From NCBI RefSeq assembly GCF_000281975.1, contig NZ_AKKE01000029.1, positions 1 to 42,140 on the forward strand: a stretch of 42,140 nt of DNA. The letters run 5' to 3'. The translations under genes and the position numbers were made by a program. The notes under the pieces are model-generated. The model searched no databases. It saw nothing but the letters and a program-made list of their open reading frames with translations, and was not told where the DNA came from. Below are positions 1 through 9,962 of this stretch, one piece after another (within the stretch, counting starts at the first letter, position 1; each line of letters opens with the position of its first letter). Source of the DNA: Novosphingobium sp. AP12 (GTDB taxonomy: Bacteria; Pseudomonadota; Alphaproteobacteria; Sphingomonadales; Sphingomonadaceae).

Positions 1-88
1 CCGCGCCCATGGGATCTTTTTACCTCGCATGATTGTCCTGCGGACCACCCGGTCGCGCAGCGCGCCTGCTCGCCCACAGGGAAGCGAT

Positions 89-1324
89 ATGAACGTAGAC
101 ACCCAGCTGATGGATGAGGGAAGGTTTGCTCCGACAAGCCGGCACGGGCCCGCTACAGGCAAGGTCCTGATAGTGCTGGCGCTCGTCGCGATCATCGCTG
201 CCGGCTTGTATTTGGCGCTCCGCACAGGGCCAGCCATGGCGCCTGCGCCGCTTCCGCCTGCCGTCGGCGTCATCGCGGTACGCGAAGAGCCGGTCACCTT
301 ATCGATCGAATTGCCCGGCAGGGTCGTGGCGCGCGAAGTGTCGGAGGTTCGCCCGCAGATCGACGGCGTGATCCGCCAGCGACTGTTCGAAGAGGGCTCC
401 TACGTCCGGAAGGGGCAGCTGCTCTATGTGATCGAGGATGCACCATACCGCGCCGCGGTCGCGACGGCGGATGGCCGGACGGCGGAAGCCACGGCGAATA
501 TCGAGGCCCGCCGTGCCCAAGCCGGCCGCTATGACGATCTGGTCAAGCTCGACGCCGTCAGCCGCCAGGAGGTCGAGACGGCCCGCGCCGCCTATGCGCA
601 GACGAAAGCATCCGTGCGCGCGCAACAAGGCGCTCTCGACGCTGCCCGCATAAACCTGGCCTTCACCCGCATCCGCGCTCCGATCTCCGGCCGCATCGGA
701 CGTTCCTTCGTGACGGTCGGCGCGCTGGTGCAAGCGGGGCAGCCGACCGCGCTGGCCACGATCACTCGCACCGACGAGGTCTATGTTGATCTCAGCCAGT
801 CGGCGGACGAGATGCTCGATCTACGGGACAGCTATGAAGCGGGCGATCTGAGCCGAACGGGTTCCGATGTCGCCAATGTCAGATTGATCCTGCCCAACGG
901 GCGTCCCTACGCCCGGCCCGGCAGCATCCGATTTTCCGAAACCATCGTCGATCCGACCACCGGCGCGGTCGCCTTGCGGGCCCTGTTCGCCAATCCCGAC
1001 GGTCGGCTTCTGCCGGGCATGACGGTGCGCACCGTGCTTCCCGAAGGAACGTGCCGCGGCGCGATCCTGGTTCCGCAGGGCGCGGTGACGAGAGACGAGA
1101 AGGGTGACGGCAGGGCGCTGGTGCTCGGCAGCAACAACACGCTGGAGCAACGTACCGTCACGGCTGACAGGGCCGTGGGCGACAGGTGGCTGGTGACGCG
1201 CGGGCTGGTGCCCGGCGATCGCATCGTCGTCGATGGATTGACCACGGCCAGGCCCGGCCAGGTCGTGACACCGGTCCCTCCGCAACGAAACGGCGCGGCC
1301 GGATCGAAAGGGGCCAGCCAGTGA
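89..1324 (+). CDS. RND efflux periplasmic adaptor (membrane fusion protein)
   Basis: Periplasmic adaptor that links an inner-membrane RND pump to an outer-membrane channel. I see a short N-terminal cytoplasmic stretch, one hydrophobic anchor (about residues 26-45), then the barrel-sandwich/lipoyl half-motif (VRPQIDGVIRQRLFEEG), an alpha-hairpin rich in Ala/Glu/Gln, the second lipoyl half (RIRAPISGRIG) and the beta-barrel and membrane-proximal domains (VPQGAVTRDEKG). This order is that of AcrA/MexA-type proteins, and about 411 residues is the usual length. An upstream ATG at 29 is possible, but the ATG at 89 has an AGGGAAG ribosome site just before it. The stop overlaps the GTG start of the pump gene, so the two are translationally coupled. 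The substrate cannot be told from sequence. Confidence 0.92.
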   Translation: MNVDTQLMDEGRFAPTSRHGPATGKVLIVLALVAIIAAGLYLALRTGPAMAPAPLPPAVGVIAVREEPVTLSIELPGRVVAREVSEVRPQIDGVIRQRLFEEGSYVRKGQLLYVIEDAPYRAAVATADGRTAEATANIEARRAQAGRYDDLVKLDAVSRQEVETARAAYAQTKASVRAQQGALDAARINLAFTRIRAPISGRIGRSFVTVGALVQAGQPTALATITRTDEVYVDLSQSADEMLDLRDSYEAGDLSRTGSDVANVRLILPNGRPYARPGSIRFSETIVDPTTGAVALRALFANPDGRLLPGMTVRTVLPEGTCRGAILVPQGAVTRDEKGDGRALVLGSNNTLEQRTVTADRAVGDRWLVTRGLVPGDRIVVDGLTTARPGQVVTPVPPQRNGAAGSKGASQ

Positions 1325-4300
1325 TCGCGACTTATTTCATCGACCGCCCCAAACTTGCCTGGGTTGTCGCCATCATCACCATGCTGCTGGGGCTTCTGGC
1401 GCTGCGCGCATTGCCGGTCGCTCAGTTCCCCGATCTTGCTGCCCCGGCCATTGAGATCACCGCCACTTATCCGGGCGCGGATGCTCAGACGCTCGAAACC
1501 ACGGTTACTCAGATCATCGAGCAGCAAATGAACGGGCTGGATGGTCTTCGCTACATTGCCGCCAAGAGCGATGCATCCGGGACCGCCACCATCACGCTCA
1601 CCTTCGAGCAGGGCATCAAGGCCAATGATGCCCAGGTGCAGGTGCAGAACAAGCTGCAGCTGGCGACCGCGCTGCTTCCGCCGGAGGTCCAGCGGCAGGG
1701 GATCAAGGTCGACAAGGCGGTCAACTACGTCCTGCTCATCATCTCCCTCGTGTCGGCGGATGGCACCCACAACAGTACTGATCTCGGCGATCTGCTCAGC
1801 TCGCGGGTGAAGGACCAGATCAGCCGCGTTGCCGGCGTGGGGCAGCTGAACCTGTTCGGCGCGCAGCATGCCATGCGTGTCTGGCTCGATCCGCTGAAGA
1901 TGTCGGCGCTCAACCTCAGCGTGCAGGACGTCCGTGCCGCGATCTTGGCGCAGAACGCGCAGGTGTCCGCCGGGCAGATTGGGGCGCGTCCGGTCGCGCG
2001 GGGCCAGTCGCTAAACGTTACCGTCGGTGCGCAGTCCCGCCTCACGACCCCGAAGGAGTTCGAGCGCATCGTCCTGCGCGTCAATCCCGATCAGTCGAGC
2101 GTGTCGCTCCGCGATGTCGCCCGCATAGAACTGGGCGGCGAAAGCTACGCCATCGAAAGCCGGCAGGACGGGAAGCCCGCAGCCGCGCTGCTCGTCAAAC
2201 TGGCGCCGGGTGCCAACTCGCTCGACACCATGGCCGGCATCAAGGCGCGCATGGGCCAGCTGTCGCAGCAATTCCCGTCCGACGTGAAAGTCGTCTATTC
2301 GTTCGACACGTCGGTGTTCGTCGACCGGTCAATCATCAAGGTGATCGAGACGATCGGCGAAGCCTTCGTGCTGGTCTTCCTCGTCATGTTCCTGTTCTTG
2401 CAGAGCTGGCGAGCGACGCTCATCCCGGCGATCTCGGTGCCCGTCGTGCTGCTCGGTGCGCTTGCGGCGCTCTATGTCACCGGCTTCACCATCAACACCC
2501 TCACGCTGTTCGGGCTGGTCCTGGCCATCGGCCTGCTCGTCGACGATACGATCGTGGTCGTCGAGAATGTGGAACGTCTGATCCAGGAGCAGGGCATGAG
2601 CCCGGCCCAAGCTGCGCGCGCTTCAATGCAAGAGATCAGCGGCGCGTTGATCGGGATCGCGGTGGTGCTTTCCGCCGTGTTCCTGCCCATGGCGTTCTTC
2701 AGCGGTTCGACAGGCGTCATCTACCGGCAGTTCTCGATCACGATCGCAACGACGATGCTGCTGTCGGTTCTGGTCGCGTTGATCTTGACGCCCGCGCTGT
2801 GTGCCAGCCTGCTCAAACCTCATAACCCCGAGCATACCGAACGCCGGGGCTTTTTCGGATGGTTCAACCGCACCTTCGATCGTGGGCGCAACCGCTATGA
2901 TGGCGCTGTCCGGACCGTATCGCGTCGTTGGGGGCGCTCGCTCGTCCTGTATGGCCTGCTGTGCGCCGGGCTCGTGTTCCTCTTCGTGCGGCTTCCCACC
3001 GGGTTCCTGCCCGACGAGGATCAGGGCTCGCTCTTTGCGCTGGTATCACTGCCCGCGAACGCCAGCGCCGAACAGACCGACGCACTGCTGGAGCGCGCCC
3101 GCCAGCATATCGTCCGAACGGAAAGTGCCAACGTCGAGACCGTGTTTACCGCCACCGGCTTCAGCTTCAGCGGCCAGGGAGAAAACGCCGGCGTCATGAT
3201 GCTGCGCCTGAAGGATTGGGAGGACAGAAAGGGAAGCGACAAGAGCGCCGCTGCGATCGCCGGCCGGATCAATGCTGCCATGGCGAAAGATCGCGCGGGC
3301 TCGTTCTTCTCGTTCTCGCAGCCGGCAGCACCGGATCTTGGCCAGACGACCGGGTTCGATCTGGAGCTGATGGACGAGGTCGGCCACGGGCACGCAAAGC
3401 TCATTGCCGCCAGAAACGCCCTGATCGCGGCTGCAGCCAACGATCCTCGATTGATGGCGGTACGGCCGAATGGGATCGAGGATGCTCCGCAACTCAAGAT
3501 CGCGGTGGATACCAGGCGCGCCGCTGCCCTGGGGGTCGCGCAGGCGGACGTCAACGACACGCTCGCCAGCCTGTTCGGATCATCGTACGTCAACGACTTC
3601 CTCGATCAGGGCCGTGTGAAGAAGGTCTTCCTGCAGGCCGACGAGGCATTTCGCCGGTCCCCGGACGATCTGCAACGGATCTACGTGCGCGGCGCATCCG
3701 GCGCGATGGCGCCGCTCTCGGCCTTCGCGAAGACAAGCTGGGCCGTCGGTCCAATGCGGCTCGAGCGCTATAACGGCACACCCTCGGTCGAGATTCTCGG
3801 TGCGCCCGGCGCGGGCCAGACGACCGGCTCTGCCATGACCGTGATGAACGACCTGGCGACAAAGCTGCCGGCCGGGTTCAATGTTGGCTGGACCGCGCAG
3901 TCCTACGAAGAGGCATTGTCGAGTGGACGCGCGCCGATGCTCTACACCATCTCGATCCTGATCGTGTTCCTGTGTCTTGTCGCCCTGTATGAAAGCTGGT
4001 CGGTCCCGCTGGCTGTCATTCTCGTTCTGCCTTGCGGCATCTTCGGCGCCCTGCTGGTCGCCTGGCTGACGGGCCTTGCCAACGACATCTATTTCCAGGT
4101 CGCGCTCATCACCACGGTGGGCGTCACGGCCAAGAACGCTATTCTCATCGTGGAATTTGCCGAAGAGAACATGCAGGCCGGCAAGACCGCGTTCGATGCC
4201 GTCCGCGAAGCTGCCGAGCAGCGACTTCGCCCGATCCTGATGACATCCCTGGCTTTCGGCTTCGGCGTACTGCCGCTCGCCTTTTCAACCGGAGCAGGCG

Positions 4301-4473
4301 CCGCGGCGCAGCACGCGATCGGTCGCGGTGTCATCGGCGGAATGCTGACCGGCACCTTCCTCACGATCTTCTTCGTGCCGGTGTTCTTCATGTTGGTGCA
4401 GCGGGTGTTCGGACAAAAGCGATCCGCGCCTGCCGTGCCTGCGTCTCCCCACCCAAGCCAGGAGCCGATCTGA
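1321..4473 (+). CDS. RND efflux pump, HAE-1 (AcrB/MexB-like) family
   Basis: Proton-driven inner-membrane exporter of hydrophobic or amphiphilic compounds and the partner of the adaptor upstream. The GTG start at 1321 overlaps the upstream stop (GTGA); the protein opens with IATYFIDRPKLAWV, the standard N-terminus of this family. About 1050 residues is full length. I see TM1, the first porter domain (PDLAAPAIEITATYPGA), the TM2-TM6 block, the TM4 Asp pair of the proton relay (GLLVDDTIVVVENVERL), the motif GFLPDEDQG opening the second half, the second porter domain and the TM8-TM12 block ending near PVFFMLVQRVFG. No internal stop or frameshift is visible. The gene for the outer-membrane channel starts one base after this stop. 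Confidence 0.95.
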   Translation: MIATYFIDRPKLAWVVAIITMLLGLLALRALPVAQFPDLAAPAIEITATYPGADAQTLETTVTQIIEQQMNGLDGLRYIAAKSDASGTATITLTFEQGIKANDAQVQVQNKLQLATALLPPEVQRQGIKVDKAVNYVLLIISLVSADGTHNSTDLGDLLSSRVKDQISRVAGVGQLNLFGAQHAMRVWLDPLKMSALNLSVQDVRAAILAQNAQVSAGQIGARPVARGQSLNVTVGAQSRLTTPKEFERIVLRVNPDQSSVSLRDVARIELGGESYAIESRQDGKPAAALLVKLAPGANSLDTMAGIKARMGQLSQQFPSDVKVVYSFDTSVFVDRSIIKVIETIGEAFVLVFLVMFLFLQSWRATLIPAISVPVVLLGALAALYVTGFTINTLTLFGLVLAIGLLVDDTIVVVENVERLIQEQGMSPAQAARASMQEISGALIGIAVVLSAVFLPMAFFSGSTGVIYRQFSITIATTMLLSVLVALILTPALCASLLKPHNPEHTERRGFFGWFNRTFDRGRNRYDGAVRTVSRRWGRSLVLYGLLCAGLVFLFVRLPTGFLPDEDQGSLFALVSLPANASAEQTDALLERARQHIVRTESANVETVFTATGFSFSGQGENAGVMMLRLKDWEDRKGSDKSAAAIAGRINAAMAKDRAGSFFSFSQPAAPDLGQTTGFDLELMDEVGHGHAKLIAARNALIAAAANDPRLMAVRPNGIEDAPQLKIAVDTRRAAALGVAQADVNDTLASLFGSSYVNDFLDQGRVKKVFLQADEAFRRSPDDLQRIYVRGASGAMAPLSAFAKTSWAVGPMRLERYNGTPSVEILGAPGAGQTTGSAMTVMNDLATKLPAGFNVGWTAQSYEEALSSGRAPMLYTISILIVFLCLVALYESWSVPLAVILVLPCGIFGALLVAWLTGLANDIYFQVALITTVGVTAKNAILIVEFAEENMQAGKTAFDAVREAAEQRLRPILMTSLAFGFGVLPLAFSTGAGAAAQHAIGRGVIGGMLTGTFLTIFFVPVFFMLVQRVFGQKRSAPAVPASPHPSQEPI

Positions 4474-4474
4474 C

Positions 4475-5968
4475 ATGCGACGCAGAATTTCCTCCGCGAT
4501 CCTGCTGGCGCTTGGCGTCAGCGCTTGCAGCCTGGCTCCGGATTATCGTCGCCCGGCCATGCCGGTCCCCCTGGCACTGGCTGATGAACCGAGGGAGACT
4601 GCCCCGGTCCCCGCCACCACAACCGATCTGCCGTCAGGTTGGCAGACCTTCATCGCCGAGCCGCGCTTGCGGCAGCTCGCCGCGATGGCGATCGCCAACA
4701 ATCGCGATCTGCGTCTTGCCCTGGCGAACGTCGATATGGCGCGCGCGCAATATCGCATCCGACGCGCGGACTTGTTCCCGACGATTGCAGCGGGCGGCCA
4801 GGCCAATCTTCAGAGACTGTCCGCCGATACCCCCGCCGGTTCGATCGGGAGCAATGCGCCGGGCTCATCCGCCGGCGACGGGAGCCGGCGCATTGATACA
4901 TATTCGGCGGGGGCAAGCCTAAATGCCTGGGAGATCGATCTGTTCGGCCGCCTTCGCAATGAGAACGAGGCCGCACTGCAACGATATCTTGCCACCGACA
5001 TGGCCCGCAGCTCGGTGCAGATGACGTTGATCGCGGAACTCTCGACCCTTTACGTCCGGCTCGGTGCGGATCAGGATCGCCTCCGAACCACCATCGAGAC
5101 GCAGAAGGCCTTCGGTGTGACGCAAGCCATCGTGCTGGCCCGCCATGACGCCGGCGCGGCATCGGCGCTCGAGGTACGGCAGGCCATCACCGCCTACGAA
5201 AATGTGCGTGCCCAGGTGCAGGCCCTGACGACATCGGTGGCGCAGGATCGCAACGCCCTGGACCTGATCGCCGGTGCACCTGTACCGGCCGACCTGCTAC
5301 CCGATGGTATCCCAACTGCCGGGATCACCTTGCGCACCCTGCCTGGGGAATTACCCTCCACGGTCCTGCTGAGCCGACCGGATATTCAGCAGGCCGAGCA
5401 CGAGTTGCAGGCCGCCAATGCGGACATCGGCGCCGCCCGAGCCGCGTTCTTTCCGAGTCTTTCGTTGGTGGGTGCGCTCGGCACGTTGAGCACGGGCATC
5501 GGAGGGCTGTTCGCGGGCGGGAGTAATTACTGGGCCGTAACCCCTCAGGCTTCGTTCTCGATCTTCGACGCGGGCCGGGCAAAAGGTGGGATCCGATATG
5601 CCGAGGCCGAGAAGCGCGCTATGCTTGCCCGCTATGAACGGTCCATCCAATCCGGGTTTCGCGAAAGCGCCGATGCCCTGGCGCGCCGGCAGACACTCGG
5701 CAGCGAAGTCGATGCCCGGCAGCTTCAAAGGAATGCCGCTCGCGAGGCGTATACGCTGGCGCAGGCCCGGTTCCGTTCCGGACTTGATCCATTCCTGGTG
5801 ACGTTGGATTCCGAACGCGCCTACTATGCCGCTGAACTCGCGCTCCTAGCTATCAGGGAGACGCGCGAAGCCAGCTCCATCGCTCTGTTCCGCGCGCTGG
5901 GCGGATGGCCCGGCGCCGATGTTGCTCAGCCGCCAGGTATCGTAGACCACGGGAACGCTGGCATGTAA
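4475..5968 (+). CDS. Outer-membrane efflux lipoprotein, NodT/OprM type
   Basis: TolC-like outer-membrane channel of the tripartite pump. The N-terminus is a lipoprotein signal with a lipobox ending at Cys18 (LGVSAC), so the mature protein should be lipid-anchored. The body has two repeated long helical segments with the usual OEP signatures: AIANNRDLRLALANVDMA near residue 75, the central SRPDIQQAEHELQAANADIG block near 310, and the C-terminal ALARRQTLGSEVDARQ helices. About 497 residues is typical. It follows the pump gene with one base between stop and start, completing a three-gene operon. There is no sign of damage. Confidence 0.93.
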   Translation: MRRRISSAILLALGVSACSLAPDYRRPAMPVPLALADEPRETAPVPATTTDLPSGWQTFIAEPRLRQLAAMAIANNRDLRLALANVDMARAQYRIRRADLFPTIAAGGQANLQRLSADTPAGSIGSNAPGSSAGDGSRRIDTYSAGASLNAWEIDLFGRLRNENEAALQRYLATDMARSSVQMTLIAELSTLYVRLGADQDRLRTTIETQKAFGVTQAIVLARHDAGAASALEVRQAITAYENVRAQVQALTTSVAQDRNALDLIAGAPVPADLLPDGIPTAGITLRTLPGELPSTVLLSRPDIQQAEHELQAANADIGAARAAFFPSLSLVGALGTLSTGIGGLFAGGSNYWAVTPQASFSIFDAGRAKGGIRYAEAEKRAMLARYERSIQSGFRESADALARRQTLGSEVDARQLQRNAAREAYTLAQARFRSGLDPFLVTLDSERAYYAAELALLAIRETREASSIALFRALGGWPGADVAQPPGIVDHGNAGM

Positions 5969-6088
5969 TGCAGGCTTCCCTGGCGCCTCGATGAATGGTC
6001 AGCCCACATGGCGCTGCCGCCGGAACCCGGCCCATCTCGGTCGATGCCATCGCCAGCTTCATGCTCCGTTTCGCCAAAGGACCTTTCG

Positions 6089-6988
6089 TTGGATCAACTT
6101 CTCGCCATTCGGGTCTTCGTCCGCATCACCGAAGCGGGTTCCTTTGCGAAAGCGGCGGATTCGCTCGACCTGCCGCGCTCGTCGGTGAGCAAACTGCTTC
6201 AGGATCTGGAGCAGCATTTACGCACGAAACTGGTCGAACGCAGCACCCGCGCGCTCACCATCACCCCGGAAGGCGAGGCATACCGCAAGCATGCGTTGAA
6301 GCTGCTTGCCGATCTCGATGACATGGACGCCGCCGCCGCCGATGCCCGGTCGAACCCGCGCGGGCGGCTGCGGGTCGATGTCGGGTCATCGCTGGCCAAC
6401 CTGCTCATCATCCCCCGGCTGCCCGATTTCCGCGCGCGCTATCCCGACGTGGACGTGTTGCTGGGCGTTAGCGATCGCCCCGTCGACCTGATCGGCGAGG
6501 GCGTGGACTGCGTCATCCGGGGAGGCGACCTGGCCGACACCTCGCTTATCGCAAGGCGTCTATGCACCCTCCATTCCGTCACCTGCGCCACCCCGGCCTA
6601 TTTCGCGGCACGCGGCGTTCCGGCTCATCCCAAAGAGCTTGAGGCCGGCCATCTCGGGGTCGCCTATCTCTTTCCGCAAACCGGCCGATCACTGCCGATG
6701 CATTACAGCAAAGAAGACGAGGCCTACGAAATCAGCCCGAGGGCGGCAGTGAGCATCAGCGAAAGCACCGCACACACGGCAGCCTTGCTCGCCGGGCTCG
6801 GGATCGGACAGATTTTCGGATTCAGCGCGCACCTGCCTTTGGCCCAGGGCCGCCTGACGGCAGTCTTAGAGGACTGGGCCCAACCGACACTGCCGATCCA
6901 TCTGGTCTATCCCGCCACCCGGCATCCCAGTGCAAAACTGAGGGCGTTCATCGATTGGGCCGTGGAAATATTCGCGCAGCAGAATTGA
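6089..6988 (+). CDS. LysR-family transcriptional regulator
   Basis: DNA-binding regulator. Residues 4-45 form the winged HTH (RVFVRITEAGSFAKAADSLD then SSVSKLLQDLEQHL), followed by the linker helix and a two-lobed effector-binding domain (GRLRVDVGSSLANLLIIPRL; DCVIRGGDL). I chose the TTG at 6089 because AAAGGA lies 7 bases upstream and the product (about 299 residues, starting at the usual DQLLAIRVF) has the family length. ATGs at 6008 and 6044 in the same frame lack a ribosome site and would add an unconserved tail. It lies downstream of the efflux operon and upstream of SDR and Old Yellow Enzyme genes on the same strand, and may regulate either. This is inference. Confidence 0.88.
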   Translation: MDQLLAIRVFVRITEAGSFAKAADSLDLPRSSVSKLLQDLEQHLRTKLVERSTRALTITPEGEAYRKHALKLLADLDDMDAAAADARSNPRGRLRVDVGSSLANLLIIPRLPDFRARYPDVDVLLGVSDRPVDLIGEGVDCVIRGGDLADTSLIARRLCTLHSVTCATPAYFAARGVPAHPKELEAGHLGVAYLFPQTGRSLPMHYSKEDEAYEISPRAAVSISESTAHTAALLAGLGIGQIFGFSAHLPLAQGRLTAVLEDWAQPTLPIHLVYPATRHPSAKLRAFIDWAVEIFAQQN

Positions 6989-7154
6989 AATCGGCTTGCC
7001 CCGCGCCGCCCAGGCGTCGCGGCCCATCGTCCACCGACATGGATAATGTCTCCATCGCCACGAGCTTCTGCACCTCCCGGCTTCCCCCTACCTGGAGGAC
7101 AGGGAGCGGGCCCGACGAACCGGGCCGGCCCTTCAAGCAAATCGGAGAATTACC

Positions 7155-7910
7155 ATGTCGGATCGGCTCGACGGCAAGATCGCTGTCATCACGGGTGGCA
7201 CCAGCGGCATCGGCCTGGCAACCGCCAAGCTGTTCGCCGCCGAGGGCGCACATGTCTACATCACCGGCCGCAGCCTCGACACGCTGCAGGCGGCGCAGGC
7301 CGAAATCGGCGGCAACGTCACCGCCATCCAGGCGGATTCATCGAACGTGGCCGATCTCGATCGCCTCTACGAGCAGGTCGGGCGCGAGGCGGGCCGGATC
7401 GATGCCCTTTTCGCCAATGCGGGCGGTGGCGGCATGCTTCCTCTCGGCCAGATCACCGAGGAGCATATCGACGATATCTTCGGTCGCAATGTGAAGGCAG
7501 TCATCTTCACCGTCCAGAAGGCCCTGCCGCTGCTCATCAAGGGATCGTCGATCATCCTGACCGGCTCCAGCGCCAGCATCGAAGGCGCTGCCGCGTTTAG
7601 CGTATACTCCGCCTCCAAGGCTGCGGTCCGCAACCTGGCACGAAGCTGGATTCTCGACCTCAAGGAGGCCGGCGTTCGCGTCAACGTCCTGAGCCCCGGC
7701 CCGATCAAGACGCCGTTCCTGCTCGGGTTCGCAGGGGAAGACCCCGCACATCAGCAGGGAATGCTCGATTTTCTCGCGACCCGCATCCCGCTCGGCCGGG
7801 TGGGCGAACCGGAAGAAATCGCGCGGGCCGCGCTCTTCCTCGCGTCGGACGATTCGAGTTTCGTCAACGGGACTGAAATCTTCGCGGACGGTGGCCAGGC
7901 ACAGGTCTGA
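7155..7910 (+). CDS. Short-chain dehydrogenase/reductase (SDR)
   Basis: Classical NAD(P)-dependent SDR of 251 residues. The cofactor loop TGGTSGIG is at residues 13-20, the NAG motif (FANAG) near 86-90, the catalytic Ser near 138-139 and the YxxxK pair at Tyr151 and Lys155 (YSASK). The C-terminus ends with the usual VNGTEIFADGGQAQ segment. GGAG lies about 8 bases before the ATG. It is followed after about 75 bases by an Old Yellow Enzyme gene and then a GST gene on the same strand, suggesting a role in reducing or detoxifying carbonyl or electrophilic compounds. The substrate is unknown. Confidence 0.92.
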   Translation: MSDRLDGKIAVITGGTSGIGLATAKLFAAEGAHVYITGRSLDTLQAAQAEIGGNVTAIQADSSNVADLDRLYEQVGREAGRIDALFANAGGGGMLPLGQITEEHIDDIFGRNVKAVIFTVQKALPLLIKGSSIILTGSSASIEGAAAFSVYSASKAAVRNLARSWILDLKEAGVRVNVLSPGPIKTPFLLGFAGEDPAHQQGMLDFLATRIPLGRVGEPEEIARAALFLASDDSSFVNGTEIFADGGQAQV

Positions 7911-7987
7911 CCACGATCGGAGCTGCCCCGTGGTCTTCGAAAGGCTGCCGGGGCGGCTCCCATTTCAATCGCTACGAGGAGCTGAAA

Positions 7988-9103
7988 ATGCTTGCCACCG
8001 ATACCCTGTTTCGCCCCTTCGCGCTCAAATCGCTGACCGTCCCGAACCGGATCGTCATGGCCCCCATGACCCGGTCATTCGCGATCGACGGCGTTCCCGG
8101 ACAAGCCCAGGCCGACTACTATCGCCGCCGCGCGGAAGGCGGCGTCGGCCTGATCCTCAGCGAGGCGGCGATGGTCGATCGGCCCAGTTCGGGAAATGAG
8201 CCGACTGTCCCGTCCTTCTACGGGAAGCCTGCGCTGGCAGGCTGGCGCAGCGTCATCGACACAGTTCATTCCGCCGGCGGGCGGATGGGCCCGCAGTTCA
8301 TGCACGCGGGGTCGGTCAAGAGTTCGGCGATCGACTGGGAGCCGGCCATCCTTCCAGAGAGCCCGTCAGGGCTTGTCACATCCCACATTCCGCGCGGTAC
8401 TGCGATGAGCGAGGAGGCGGTTGCCGATACCGTCGCGGCATTCGCGAAGGCTGCCGGGCATGCCAGGCGCCTGGGCTTCGACACCGTCGAAATGCATGGC
8501 GCCCACGGTTATCTGATAGACCAGTTCTTCTGGTCCGAAACCAACCGCCGATCGGACCGTTACGGCGGCGCGACCCTGCGTGACCGCACGCGGTTCGCCG
8601 CCGACATCGTCGCGGCGGTCCGCGAAGAGGTCGGGCCGGACTTCCCGATCATTTTGCGGTTGAGCCAGTGGAAGGGGCAGGATTACGCGGCGCGACTGGC
8701 GCAGACTCCGGGCGAAATGACCGAGTGGCTGACGCCGCTCGTCGAAGCCGGCGCGGATATTCTGCACTGCTCAACGCGGCGGTTCTGGGAACCGGAGTTC
8801 CCTGAAGTGGACGGGGAGGCAGGGCTCAATTTCGCGGGCTGGGCGAAAAAGCTGACCGGAGCCGCGACCATCAGCGTCGGATCTGTCGGACTGTCGCGCG
8901 ACGTCGTGAGCGCATTTTCCGGCGAGAGTTCCGATCCGGCCGGCCTGGACGAACTCGTCCGCCGAATGGACAAGGACGAGTTCGACCTGATCGCCGTAGG
9001 ACGGGCGCTGATCACCGATCCGAACTGGGTGCGCAAAGTCCGGGCGGCCGACTATGCGGGCATGATGCGTTTCGATACCTCGGCTCTCGCCGAACTGGTC
9101 TGA
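7988..9103 (+). CDS. Old Yellow Enzyme family NADH:flavin oxidoreductase
   Basis: FMN-dependent TIM-barrel ene-reductase of 371 residues. The start region (LFRPFALKSLTVPNRIVMAP) is that of the OYE family; the substrate-activating pair is His170/His173 in HGAHGYL, followed by the family block FFWSETNRRSDRYGG at 180-194. The C-terminal phosphate-binding part (FDLIAVGRALITDPNWVRKV) is present. GAGGAG precedes the ATG. Enzymes of this family reduce alpha,beta-unsaturated carbonyls, nitro compounds or nitrate esters using NAD(P)H. Its place between an SDR and a GST fits handling of electrophiles, but the actual substrate is not evident. Confidence 0.93.
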   Translation: MLATDTLFRPFALKSLTVPNRIVMAPMTRSFAIDGVPGQAQADYYRRRAEGGVGLILSEAAMVDRPSSGNEPTVPSFYGKPALAGWRSVIDTVHSAGGRMGPQFMHAGSVKSSAIDWEPAILPESPSGLVTSHIPRGTAMSEEAVADTVAAFAKAAGHARRLGFDTVEMHGAHGYLIDQFFWSETNRRSDRYGGATLRDRTRFAADIVAAVREEVGPDFPIILRLSQWKGQDYAARLAQTPGEMTEWLTPLVEAGADILHCSTRRFWEPEFPEVDGEAGLNFAGWAKKLTGAATISVGSVGLSRDVVSAFSGESSDPAGLDELVRRMDKDEFDLIAVGRALITDPNWVRKVRAADYAGMMRFDTSALAELV

Positions 9104-9230
9104 GGTCGAAGGGCGGCGCAAATCGCAGGGATTCCAGCGATGATCGCTACCTTGGCCTGCTGATGCCGACCAACACCTACCGGTGCGCCGCGATGCCCGC
9201 GATCACCGATCGTCCTTGAAAGGACAGCCA

Positions 9231-9896
9231 ATGGCCTATGATTTCTACTGGATAAGCGGCAGCCCCAATGCGTGGCGCGCCATGCTCGCCCTGGAGTACA
9301 AGGGTGTCGAATATGTTTCGCACCGGCTTGATCCGGGCAGGAAGGAACACAAGACGCCGGAGTTCCTGGCGCTCAATCCGCGCGGTACGGTGCCGGTGTT
9401 GAACGCCGACGGCGTTGTCATCGCAGAGTCGCTAGCCATCATGGCGTTCCTGGAAAGCGCCCATCCGACCCCCGCCCTGTTCGGAGAAACACCGGTGGAG
9501 ACCGGCCTGATCTGGCAGCGCATCTTCGAGGTTGTGAACTACGTTCGGGATCCGATCGAGACAGGCGTGGTTCGCGCCATCTCCTATGGCGAAGCCATCA
9601 AGGATCCTGAAGCTGCCCGCGTGGCTGCGGTTGTCGCCACCACCAGCTTGGCGTGGTTGGAGGACATTCTAAAGCGTCATCCCTATCTCGCTGGTGAATC
9701 AGTGTCCGCTGCCGACATCGCGGCTATGCCCATCCTCCAGATGCTCGGACGCTTCGGCGCCAAGCCCGAGGCAGTCGAACTCGGTCTCGGGTTCGACAAC
9801 CTCGGTCAGACCCAACCTGCGATCAGCGCGTGGCTGGATCGGCTCAAGACCATACCAGGCTACGATGCGGCCTATCCTCCGCATTGGCGCGGATAA
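9231..9896 (+). CDS. Glutathione S-transferase family protein
   Basis: Two-domain GST of 221 residues: an N-terminal thioredoxin-like glutathione domain (SGSPNAWRAMLALEYKGVEY, then NPRGTVPVLNADGVVIAESLAIM with the cis-Pro and the Glu-Ser that bind the glutamyl end of glutathione) and a C-terminal all-helical domain ending with the AISAWLDRLKTIPGY helix. The ATG at 9231 is preceded by GAAAGGA. An in-frame upstream start at 9183 would add 16 unlike residues. It is the last gene of the SDR-OYE-GST run and converges on an AraC regulator. It probably conjugates or isomerises electrophiles in the cytoplasm. Confidence 0.92.
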   Translation: MAYDFYWISGSPNAWRAMLALEYKGVEYVSHRLDPGRKEHKTPEFLALNPRGTVPVLNADGVVIAESLAIMAFLESAHPTPALFGETPVETGLIWQRIFEVVNYVRDPIETGVVRAISYGEAIKDPEAARVAAVVATTSLAWLEDILKRHPYLAGESVSAADIAAMPILQMLGRFGAKPEAVELGLGFDNLGQTQPAISAWLDRLKTIPGYDAAYPPHWRG

Positions 9897-9909
9897 CATT
9901 CGCCCAATC

Positions 9910-9959
9910 GGTGCTCCGGATGATGAATGATCGCACGTCAGGAAATCATCTGGAGCGCC
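9910..9959. terminator. Hairpin between convergent GST and AraC genes
   Basis: Arms 9910-9924 and 9945-9959 pair over 15 positions (two as G-U), enclosing a 20-base loop. The hairpin lies between the stops of convergent genes and may end transcription from both sides. Neither side has a clear T-run, so this is a weak call. Confidence 0.4.
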
Positions 9960-9962
9960 AGG

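Noticed and set aside
907..1869. 320-codon minus-strand open frame across the adaptor/pump junction
   Set aside because: Antisense of two well-supported efflux genes; no family signature.
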